64,000 nt of DNA, taken from contig CM071591.1 of NCBI GenBank assembly GCA_036429605.1, positions 3,100,001-3,164,000 on the forward strand, read 5' to 3'. How positions within the stretch are numbered: the first letter of the stretch is position 1; every line of letters starts with the position of its first letter. The DNA comes from Cladobotryum mycophilum. Its lineage: Eukaryota; Ascomycota; Sordariomycetes; Hypocreales; Hypocreaceae. A model generated the notes under the pieces. It was given only the letters and a program-made list of their open reading frames with translations. It did not search any database and had not been told where the DNA came from. This document shows positions 35,818 to 45,828 of this stretch, one piece after another. The translations under genes were made by a program, and so were the position numbers.

Positions 35818-36741
35818 TCAGACTTTGGCCGTCTCGACTTCGTCCAGGGAGACGGAGGAGACGGTCGCATTGTCGCTCTGCGGCTCGCGGACCATGACGT
35901 ACAGCGGGATCGGAATGGGTCCGCGCTTGAGGTTGATCTCCCTCTTGAAGACGAAGCCGAACCTCTCATAGTACTTGACGTTGCCGGGGGTAGTGGCCTC
36001 GAGGTAGATGGGATGATTACTAGCATCGGCCTGTACGAATTAGCGAAGAGAGTTCTCAATAATCACCAATCACATCATCGAGTAAAGGGGTTGTTGAACA
36101 AAACAGCTCAAAGACATACCTTTTCATTCATGTCCTCGATGAGCTTCTTGGCATATCCCTTGCCACGGGCATTGGGCTTGGTGCCAATGTACGCGAGATA
36201 GTAGAACTCGCGGTCGTCCATGACCTCCTCCATCGTATCGTGGAGGAGAGGGAACACATCATCAAAGACACGTCTGCGTCCTTCGGGGGAGAGCTGGTAG
36301 TAAAGGCGCCACATACCACTACGGAAGAGGGTCCACCACCCGTCCAAATGCTGACCCGGGAGGCACCTGGCATCGCCATGTTAGTTTAAATACGTTCATT
36401 CCACTTGCGTTATGCGTGGAACATTCTTACCATAATGCCACGGCGTCATAGTCAGGACCAATCGTGGTCACTGCGCCGCTGTAGCAATGAGATGCCGCCA
36501 GGTAGGTCATCAGACGAACGTGAAGTTTCCATCTAGACTCATCTGAGTACTTGTTTGGGTCATCGTCGCCTAGGAGATAGAGACTAAGGGCATCGGCGGC
36601 GAAAGCGTGCGCAAGGGACAAGCCCACCTGGCTGCTCTCTGCCATTCCGATCCTACGAACACTATTCTCCCACCTCGAGGGCACGAGGGAGCGTTTTTCC
36701 ACATCGACAACATTCACAATGTTGCTTACAACATGCGCCAT
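35818..36741 (-). CDS. GNAT-family N-acetyltransferase
   Basis: The model is complement(join(35818..36030,36120..36366,36431..36741)), 256 residues. The acetyl-CoA-binding motif A is clear: FYYLAYIGTKPNARGKGYAKKLIEDMN, with the R-G-K-G pyrophosphate-binding loop. Motif B follows across the last intron (IYLEATTPGNVKYYERFGFVFKREI). The N-terminal half carries AHAFAADALSLYLLGDDDPNKY and LWCLPGQHLDGWWTLFRSGMW, typical of fungal GNATs of unknown substrate. All splice sites are GT..AG and keep phase. The true substrate (small molecule or protein) cannot be read from sequence. The start at 36741 is the first ATG of the open frame. Confidence 0.86.
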
Positions 36742-39414
36742 GCTGGGCTAATGGGAAACCCCTTCACTCGTTGATACTTCCTATATGGCGGAAGAAAGGA
36801 TCCATGTTCAGCAGATGAGTTCACGCTTTTGGGCCTAGACTCACGTAATATATTTTGGATACTATCACCCGTATGGACGTTCGAGAGTTGAGATCTCGAA
36901 ACGGGCATAAACCTGGAGGGGTGGCGCAAGCAGTTGAGGCTGGTTCGTAGGTCAACCGACATCAAGGTGGTGATCGGGGGTCGCCGTCGATTCGGGGTAG
37001 TTGGAATGTTGGGGGGAGGGTTTTGGGAGGGGGAGGAGGGATAACCGATTCAAGACGATTAACCACCAGTCAAAGCAATCACTTCACTGACGACGATGTG
37101 TGAGATCGCCTGTGCAGCAAGGGGTGAAGACGGAGACGGAGATGATCTCAAGATGGAATTTGCGTTGGATGACAGTAGCAGTAGTAGTAAGTAGTAAGAA
37201 AGCTTTTAACACCGAGAGGATACAAACAACCTCTTTCCCAAGCCAAAGGTCAAGACCTTAGGACGCTCAAGAGACCCAGGCTCAAGATAGAATGCCTTTG
37301 TTAGCAAGCAACCAGCGGTGGATTGTTCGAAAGTCACTCTTTGGTCAAGTCGTTGTTGAAAGTGTGAGATGCGAGAGAAGAAGACCAAGAACGGATGGTT
37401 GGGGGGATCTGCGCCGCCTATTAATGCCCCGGAAAGAAGTCAGACTATTGGACCCTGATTAGCAGGGAGAAACACCCCACGACGGCTCCGGTCTTGCGGA
37501 GGCGGACCGGGTGTGCACACGAGCTGAACCAAATCCATTGGCTCAGATTAGCTGAGGAATGGTCATCTGATTCCCTCATCAGGCCTGGTACATCGGCACT
37601 TTTATCTAATAACGAGACAAACCAGAGAGATAAGCCGCGACTCTCCAGTCCTATCCGAGTTTGGTGACGGAGTAGTATCCTGGAAGATGTCCAATCGTAT
37701 TGATAAGTTATTCCAGTTCTCTTTTTGTTTTTGTTTGTTCATCAGTCGCTTTTGCACGGCGTAGGCTCAATACAGTCAGACAATGGATTTCATGCCTCGG
37801 AGTCGTCGTGCAGCAAATGCGAACAAGCTTATTCCTGTAGACCACTGCGTCCGAAACAAGAACAGCTAGGGTACGTATCGAGGGAGTGCGACATGCTTGC
37901 CTCTCCGAAAGGGAAGAAGAGCAACAGCTTCGTCGGACATTCTTGTGTCCACAGTGTTCGGCCGCTTTCTGGAAACGGTATGTCCTCCTGTCTCGTATCA
38001 TCTTGGCTAGCAACACAAGGCGGGCTTGGCACGCCCAATGTTGAGAGGACAGAGTAGTGCCAGAGCCCAAGCTCCCTGTAGTGACTATCAGAGATCCGCC
38101 CACCAGCCCCCGCATTCGAGAAGGTCGGCAGGCTTACGGAGACCGGGGGAGCCGCCCAACCGTCTCCGTCGTCGGTATGCCCGTACATACCGTACGTACA
38201 GTACATACATGGGCCAGCATCGGTGTGGAAGGACAGGCGTGGGATGAGAGGGGGGAGGAGGGCTCCGAACAACCCGTCAGGCTTCACGCCTAGTAAATGG
38301 TTCGTCCGACGTGGCACTCAGAGAGAGGATGACGCCTTGTGCGGCAACTGCAAGCCAAGGTTTATGGTGTCTAGTATCCTTGAAAAGGCATCGACGTTAT
38401 GCAACAGCTTTATGGCCTCGTGCTCGATTTGTCACAGATTCGTAGGCCGATCACAGCACACACAGATCCAGTGTCGAGAAACCAGGGTGTCACCGTTTGG
38501 CAGATCCCTACTTTCCGCGGACACCGTGCCCGCCACGATGGAACTTCGTCTCGAACATACATCGTTTTGTTGTAATTTGTTACCAATAGTGCTTAATGCT
38601 TCGTATCTTTCCCATGGTGAGGGTGCATCGACTTAGTAAGATGGAGTAATGGAGCCTCAAGGATGACGATGTGAAACCTCCGAATGTCCTTCAGGTTCTG
38701 CCGTTCTTGCCAATGGCCAATGGGCCAATGGTTTATCCGACTTGCCTAGGGCGAATGCAGATGAATTAGTAATAAATGCATCAAGTTGCATGTTGTTGTT
38801 GGATTGAAGGAAGACAGAGAGGTTGGGTTGGGTTGGTCATACAGCAAAAGCAAAAATCGAATCATTGCAAGATCAAAGAAGCCGAGTGGGGGAGGAGAGC
38901 CCATCACACCCACCTTCCCTTCCTGATACCCGCGGCCCTCAAAACGTCCACCGCTGAAAGGCGATCTCGAAGATGGCGAATATGGCACTGCAGATGCTGT
39001 GTTATAATATCTTTGTGCATAGGGGACGATGACTTTAGGACCGTTGATTGAATGCTGGCACGCAACTATCTGGGAAGAGTCCATCTGGAAAGTGTAAGCT
39101 CAACATTCTACAGTTCACACTCAATAGGTAATAAGGATCTGAGGAGATGAGGGACTTGATATGTCGCCTTTGGCGAACTGCTGACTATTGGCCAAGTATT
39201 TCGCGAGTACTGCTGGCATTCGCATTGCATCCACCAAGTACGTGATGTTGATCCATCCAATAGGAAAACAAACCACTCAAATTCTTGGACGCAGATACAC
39301 ATACGCATACACATACGGTCTCGTTCGATTCTAACTATCTGGTAAATATGGTATATTTAATCTGCCGACTACAGTCTCAGCACGCAATCCCATCCAGCCC
39401 ATCTCGCCAACACA
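36742..39414. other. Intergenic region upstream of GNAT gene and downstream of IDI1
   Basis: No convincing gene is seen. It should contain the GNAT promoter and the IDI1 3' untranslated region. Open frames of 100-160 codons occur on both strands around 37708-38636 but overlap each other and lack family resemblance. Confidence 0.5.
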
Positions 39415-40312
39415 CTACATGCGTCGAATCTCCTGCTCATTGAGGTACTTCTCCAAGCCAGAGTCCAGGTTCTGCCACCACTCAAAGAGCATCGAGTTGC
39501 AGATGAGCTTGAACCAGGGGGTGAATTTCAGATTGGGGTCCTCGAACAACTTCTTCAGGCCATCAGCGGTAACGTATTGGGTCGCCTGCACCTCGTTCAC
39601 ATTAGGGGCCAGGTCGACGTTGGCCTTGATGAAGAGAATGTAGTCAACTAATAGAGAGAGAAAAAAACCGGGTCAGTATTTGATTATCGACTATGCGTTC
39701 ATGAGTGGGGTTTTGCATACTCTCGTGCTCTCCCCACTTGCCGTCGCTGGGAGCCTTGTAATGGATTCGGGTAAGAAAGTGGAAATTCTCGAAAGGAACC
39801 TGCTCCGGTTTAATGCCGAGCTCGTGGTCCAACTTTCGCTGCGCAGCTCGCTTGACTCCGGCAATAGAATCTGGCAGATTTGACCCTGTCTCGGTGGGAA
39901 CGCCCAGGGGATGGGAGCAGCAAGTGTTGGTCCACATATCGGGGAAGGTAATCTTTTCGGTAGCTCGCTGCTGCAGGAGAAGCTCGTTCTTGTCGTTGAA
40001 GAGGAAAACAGAAAAGGCACGGTGGAGGAGTCCCTTGTCGATGTTGGTCATCAAGTGGCCTAGTTGCCATGTTGGTTAGCTATCGTTGCTTTCTACACAT
40101 ACGATACCCGGGTTCGTACAAATCTTCTTGCTGGCCTTGCCAATGGGAAAGTCATTCTCGTCCGTGACAATGCAGACCTCGTCCATCAATCGAATCTGCT
40201 CCTCATCGTGACCAGACAGAGCCTCGTCCGTGGTGTCAATATCCGGGAAGAGACGAAGGATGTTCTCCGCCGTGATAGGCTGTGCCTCAGTAACGGTGGT
40301 GGTGGTCGACAT
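39415..40312 (-). CDS. IDI1: Isopentenyl-diphosphate delta-isomerase
   Basis: The enzyme interconverts isopentenyl and dimethylallyl diphosphate, feeding sterol, prenyl and carotenoid synthesis. The model is complement(join(39415..39647,39721..40059,40120..40312)), 254 residues. The Nudix-fold core shows the catalytic Cys in TNTCCSHPLG, the metal and substrate residues in LLHRAFSVFLF and LLLQQRA, and the second active-site segment in GKWGEHEIDYILFIKA, which is rebuilt across the last intron. The C-terminus FKLICNSMLFEWW ... EIRRM matches other fungal isomerases. The start MSTTTTVTE agrees with relatives. The same frame is open upstream to an ATG at 40453, adding 47 basic, Ser-rich residues of unproven relevance. 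Confidence 0.95.
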
Positions 40313-41519
40313 TGTTCTCAGCGCGCAGACTTGATGTGAGGAGAGGAAGTTGAAGATTCGAGACTGGCGGTATCCAGCAATGTTATTGGAATGTCTCGTA
40401 CTCGGATGTCGACTTGAGCGTATTCGTTGCGCCTGCAGATGGTAGTGTCTCAATATTAAAAATTCTCCACTCTTAATTGGTCACCGAAGGGTCTTTTCCC
40501 GCGGGTTAGTCCTTATTGGGAAGAGAATATCAAAGTCTTTGTGGTGGGTCAATGTTCTTATTCTAACTCGTGAAGCGAAAGTCATTGATAAGGAGTTGTA
40601 AGTTCGAACAGCTGTTTTTTCTCTTCAATCCTTTATTTTTTGGAAACTCAGCTCGGCGAATTTTGATGGTGATAAACCTTCCGAGTGTTGAAAAGTATCA
40701 TCTTCCCAATAAAGACTAGCCCGGATTGATGTCTTGATACATACAAGTAGGATGGATTCTTCCACTCACATTTCTGGAATGCCCCTCGGTTGAAAGCCAA
40801 GCTCGTCGCGGGGCAGAAGGGCGGTGTACTATTTGCTTAGTCACCACTTGAGGGTATTGAAGGTGTCGAGCAACTTGAGCGTTTCTTATCAGGCGCCCTG
40901 CGTTTGCTAGGATGGAGAATGCATGTGCCTGTTGCTGGATGCTGGCATTCTTGGAAGCCAATCCCAATATGTTCCGGGGTTGGATGGACCCTGTCAGGAC
41001 CCGGTTCCAGAAACTAATGCCACACGTTACTTGAAAGCCTCTATACAGGAAAACAGTTGAACATACTTGTGTTTATAGCTCATAGTGACCCCAATTCTTC
41101 ATTGAAGCTTCATCCCCAGCTTTAGAAATAGCAGAGTCTCACAAAAAAATGCTGAAAACCCGGCAATGGTGGCTCAGGAGCTGCGACGTTGTGGGTTGTG
41201 ATGGATGGATGAAGCTTCTCCTCCTGAGCCCCTTATGCATCTACCACGTCTTAGTATCCAAGCGGGGTTCTGGTCTCCACCTGGTACCTGGCACGCATCC
41301 ACCGAGTGAGGCTGGGGAAGCTTCGTCACTTGTTTCGCATCCGCATTCTTTTTTACCTCCGTATCATCATCATTACTATCCTCCAATTCGCGATTGTTTG
41401 CAAAGCACGCAATACGGCTGCATTTCGCCAAAAAGACTAACTGCGAACGAATCATTTATATACCGAAATCACAACCGAATCAACGCCGATTGGGTACCTC
41501 CGGCTAGAGCTCTGAGACC
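40313..41519. other. Divergent promoter region IDI1/END3
   Basis: No gene is seen. Both genes start outward from here. The first about 140 bases upstream of IDI1 remain open in the IDI1 frame. Confidence 0.6.
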
Positions 41520-42827
41520 ATGCCTCCCACGATTGATGAAAAGGAGGTTGAGACGTATTGGAATATCTTTGCGGATCGAACGGGAGGAGGAAAATACCTG
41601 ACTGGCGAGCAAGCTGCACCTGTGCTGAAAAACAGCGGGCTGCGAGATGACCAATTAGAAAAAGTATGGGACTTGGCGGATTGTGACAATGATGGAAATC
41701 TGGACTTTGAGGAATTCTGTGTCGCTATGCGACTCATCTTTGACGTTCTCAATGGAGTGAGTTGTGCCCCTGGAACCCTTCTCTTCGTCTCCTTTCACTG
41801 ACGGGATTCAGGAATACGCAGACGTGCCCAAAACACTACCCGACTGGCTAGTTCCCGAATCCAAAGCACATCTCGTGCAGGCCACCAAAGCAATCACGGG
41901 AAACCAGCCACAGTTTGAGCAGGTTGAAGAGGAGGAAGACGACACACCGGGACTGAAAGATGGCTTCGAGTGGTACATGAAGCCAGAGGACAAGGCCAAG
42001 TATGAGCAGATCTACCAGGAAAATCGAGATATGCGAGGCGAAGTGGCTTGTCAGTTGTATCCTTGTCTGGCATATGCTGTTTTGTCCTACTAACAGTTAC
42101 CTCAGTCACATCTTTAGAAGGCCTATATGACTCGCTAGATGTCCCCGATACCGATATCCGCTCCGCCTGGAACCTGATAAACCCATCCGCCGCGTCGACG
42201 ATCCACAAAGATGCATGTCTTGCGTTTCTTCACATGCTGAATTACCGCCACGAAGGCTACCGAATCCCGCGAACAGTGCCGGCCTCTCTGCGGGCAAGCT
42301 TCGAGCGCAACCAAATCGACTACCAACTCGACAATCAGAAGACGGGTGTCTCATCACGGTGGGCCACCAAAGCCGATGATTCTACGGCTACAGGTCGCAA
42401 AGCCAAGTTTGGCGATCAGTATCTATCAAGACTGGGCCGTAGTGGCTTCAAGACGGCAGGAACAGACTTTTCCTCAGAAAAAACTGAGGACTGGGAGGAA
42501 GTCAGGTTGAAGCGACAACTACAGGACCTTGACGACAAGATTAAGAAAGTTGAGGAGATTACAGAGCGGCGACAGGGAGGGAAGCGTGATACCAAACCCG
42601 CTCTCGTGAAGAAGGAATTGGATCAGCTTCTTGACTACAAGCGCAGGGAACTGAGAGAGCTGGAACAAGGAACCGGCAAGAGTGCTGTTGGTGGAAGTTT
42701 GAAGAACATATCAGAAGATTTACAAACCGTCCGGGAACAAGTGGACGGCCTGGAAGCCCATCTCAAATCTCGGGAGCAGGCTCTAGGTGAGCTGCGGAGA
42801 GAAATTGAGGAGGAGAAGAGGGGGTAA
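41520..42827 (+). CDS. END3: Actin cytoskeleton-regulatory complex protein END3
   Basis: END3 acts with PAN1 and SLA1 at cortical actin patches in endocytosis. The model is join(41520..41756,41812..42049,42106..42827), 398 residues. The N-terminal EH domain (about 1-95) includes a canonical EF-hand loop, LADCDNDGNLDFEEF, and the flanking EH residues (YWNIFADRTGGGKYLTGEQA). A second, divergent EH-like region (YEQIYQENRDMRGEVAFTSL ... AWNLINPS) follows. From about residue 245 there is a charged coiled coil (LKRQLQDLDDKIKKVEEITERR), ending EEEKRG. Both introns are short (55 and 56 bases) with CTGAC and TACTAAC branch points. Length fits Pezizomycotina END3 (about 400). The AIF-like gene converges 156 bases downstream. 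Confidence 0.93.
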
Positions 42828-42983
42828 TGGCATTAGTGAGGAGGAGTTGGTTACGGAGGAAGTTTTGGGCATTAATTTGTAAGCTTGATATTAAGAGCGT
42901 TTCTATAGATGGGAATACATGCTCGGCGCGCGAGCTCTATTATCATACAATTATTAAGTCTCCTCCCTGCGGTCGTCTTTGGA

Positions 42984-44180
42984 TTACCAAAACGATCCGT
43001 CGGCGTATTTCTTCGTCCTTTGCATGCCCAATGTGCGACCTTTGATGAACCAAACGAACAATGAAGGGGCACAGATGGGGCCAACTCGACCGCATCCCCT
43101 TGAGCGGCCCATGGCGAAGAGAAAGGCGTCCACCAAGGGACCCTTGGGAACCACCTGATCTTTTCCTTGGAGGATGTGCTCAATATTCGTGACAACGCCT
43201 GCGGCCTGGGATTCAGTGATTAAGAAGCCGGCTCGAGGCTTGGAGACGATGTCCCCGACGGCCCAGATGTCCTTTGTTCCGCGCACCTGCAGAAAATCAT
43301 CGACATTGACGTATCTCCTGGATGTCAGGAACTCGGCAGGCAGGTAATCGGTGTTGGGCTTCTGGCCCGTCGTGGGCAGATAGAGGTCGGTGATGAGCGT
43401 CTCCCCGTCGGACAGGACGAGCCTTGTCTTGCCGTACTCGGTTTTACTGATGTCGGTGGCTTTGACGCCCTTTCGGACGGTGACGCCCAGGTGGAGGAGC
43501 TCCTTTTCGACTGCACCGGCGGTGGAATCGCCGCCGACGAGTGTGTCTGAGGCGGATAGTAGGACGACTTCCTTATCCTTGTACTCGTCGCTGATCTCGG
43601 CGGCGAGCTCAACCCCGTGGCACCGCCCCCGGCGACGACGATGTGAGATGCCGCGGCAATCTTCTCCCCGTACCGTGCAGGCTCTCCAGCAGTTCTTCGT
43701 ACGTCCCCGAGGCCTTCCACGGCATTTCGGGGTCCACCGAGTTTGCGCCGGTGGCGAGGACGAGGTAGTCGTATGATATCGTCCGCTTGTCCGTCTCTGT
43801 TGCGACTTGAACGGTCTTGGCGGCTGGATCGAGAGCCGTCGCGGCACCGAGGACGAACTCGTACGAGTCGGACGGATACTGCGCCAGACCGGGCTCGATG
43901 GGCTGGAGGAGCTCTTCGTCCCGCACGGCTCCGGGGAGGACGGCCCTCACGGAGGCGAGGTTCCAGTAGAAATGGCTGTTCTGGTTGTTGAGAGGTTGCG
44001 TTAGTTTTGTTGTTGTTCGTTGGTCGAGTGATTGTTTTTGAGACGTAGATGACGTACCTTTGTGACTAGAATGACTTTGAGGTCCTTTTCATGCCGTCGT
44101 GTGTATTTGAGGAGGCGATGGGTGACGGACATGCCGCCGAGGGAGCCGCCGAGGACGACAACAGTCTTTCCTTGAGACAT
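42984..44180 (-). CDS. AIF/AMID-like FAD- and NAD(P)-dependent oxidoreductase, frame-broken in the assembly
   Basis: The model is complement(join(42984..43980,44058..44180)), about 373 residues after correction. Exon 1 gives the FAD Rossmann motif VVVLGGSLGGMSV, and the protein continues NSHFYWNLASVRAVLPG. The internal motif YDYLVLATGANS and the second nucleotide-binding motif VVAGGGATGVELAAEI follow, then TGQKPNTDYLP and WAVGDI, typical of AIF/AMID and related NADH oxidoreductases. The central segment needs two frame corrections: one base missing in the C4 run at 43666-43669 and one in the C4 run at 43613-43616. Between them a third frame supplies exactly the GEKIAAASHIVVAGGGATG segment. The N-terminus shows no obvious mitochondrial presequence, as in AMID proteins. 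The substrate is unknown. Confidence 0.84.
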
Positions 44181-45283
44181 TGCGATGTATGGTGTTTATA
44201 TTGATTGTGTCTTGAGATATGAAGATGAAAAGCTCGATGGACGGTGATGATGAATCATGAATGAGAGACCAGCGCTAGGGGTGGTGGTGATTCCTTATTA
44301 TATGAGCATCCTCTCGCATTCGTCTCTACAGTCATCCATAAGCGAGTCCGTACTCATATTCCCTTTTCCGTGTAATCCTTTCTGAAACCGGAATCATGTC
44401 AGGATAAAATCTATCCGCTCCGTTGGCCGACATCCGGCACATCCCATGAAGAAGCAGGAAGAAAAAAGATATCCCGGCGCCAGGGCCATCAAGGTCATTC
44501 ATTAGCCGGGAGATGCTCCGGACCAGGTCCCCCCTCTCAAAAAAAAAAAAGTCTCCGAGAAGCTTTGGTCTTATTCGTATGAATGGTTTATTTAATTGGG
44601 AAGCATCAGCACGATTCAACCAGGTCTTTTAGGATCACGCTTCTATTGCCATGTTTGTCTTGGATGTAGGTAAAACGGCCTGTGTTCTTCGGCTTCTCGT
44701 CATGCAGCCCGCGATGACGTCCGAATGCGAATCGGCAGACCATCAACCAACAATCCATGCCGCTTCGGCTTACGATGTGGCCCGAAAACGTCCAAGTCGC
44801 CACTGTGGCTGCTGTCAGTGGCTGCACTCTCTTGTAGGCTCTGCTATGCTAAACCGTTAGTGAGCGCGGCCACCACAACTCCACTATCACAAGCCAAGTG
44901 ACAAGGCAAGCCCCCCAAAAGGCCGTTTCCCCAACAAGGAACATCCAATCTCCAACGCTTGTTTCGTTTAGAAGAAGCCCAAGGTACTTGCACTCATAAC
45001 CAAGCTTACTGCTGAAATGCATGTACCTAGACTATCTATTATAGCAAAAAAAAAAAAAAGGCATCACCGCCTTTCAAAAAGTTTCAGCACATGCACGGGG
45101 AAGGCGCCGCGTGCCCCTCCAGCTAACCTGCCCCTCAGCCCGTCATTACTAGTATTATTACCCCGCAGTCATTTTCCCAACACATACACCATTCCAACGG
45201 ATTCAACGTCTCCCAGTTTGAACATTCTCTTCCTTCACACACACACATACACGAAAAAGAAGTCACTTAGAAAATCAGTCATC
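44181..45283. other. Divergent promoter region AIF-like/ACBP
   Basis: No gene is seen. The region should hold both promoters. The approximately 200 bases before the ACBP start are pyrimidine- and CA-rich, as in highly expressed fungal genes. Confidence 0.6.
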
Positions 45284-45828
45284 ATGGTCACCGTCGCAGA
45301 TTTCGAAAAGGCCGCCGAGGATTCTCGCAAGCTCGTCAAGAAGCCCAACAACGATGAGCTCCTTGAGCTGTACGGTATGAACCACCCCTCCCTTTCAACC
45401 CTCCCTCCCCAAAAAAAAAGAATGGGAGAATATGCTCCTAAATCCCCATTGTAACGATTCACTGATATCGTGTTATCTAGGTCTCTTCAAAGTTGCCAAG
45501 GCTGAGGACTTTAGCAAGGCTGTCGCCCCCGGCCTGTTCGACATCAGGGTGAGTCTAGAGTCCCGATAGTCATTCCCAGTCTAGACAAATACGCTGGACT
45601 CTCCACGTTTTTGTTTTGGAATCAAATTCATATAAAAGGAAGATTAAATGGCTAATTGAATCAAAACCACTATAGAACAAGGCCAAGTACAACTCCTGGA
45701 AGGGGTACGTCGACGAGGGCTTGACCGCCGAGAGCGCCCAGGAGCGGTACGTTGCGTTGGTGGAGAAGCTCAAGGTCACCTACGGCTACGACGCGAACAA
45801 GGTCCCCGAGAAGACCGGCAGCGACTAA
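45284..45828 (+). CDS. ACB1: Acyl-CoA-binding protein (ACBP)
   Basis: The product is a small cytosolic carrier that binds long-chain acyl-CoA esters and supplies them to lipid synthesis. The model is join(45284..45374,45481..45548,45676..45828), 103 residues. The four-helix ACBP fold is recognisable: FEKAAEDSRKLVKKPNNDELLELYGLFKVA, then the ligand-binding stretch NKAKYNSWKGYVDEGLTAE, and ERYVALVEKLKVTYGYD. The Tyr and Lys residues of the KAKYNSWK segment are those that contact the CoA moiety in the family. The usual start of the family (about 86-105 residues) agrees with the first ATG after a pyrimidine-rich leader. Confidence 0.94.

Noticed and set aside
38223..38636. 137-codon plus-strand frame with CGNC and CSIC cysteine pairs resembling a zinc finger
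   Set aside because: Spacing between the pairs and flanking residues match no zinc-finger family I know, and overlapping frames on the other strand are similar in length.
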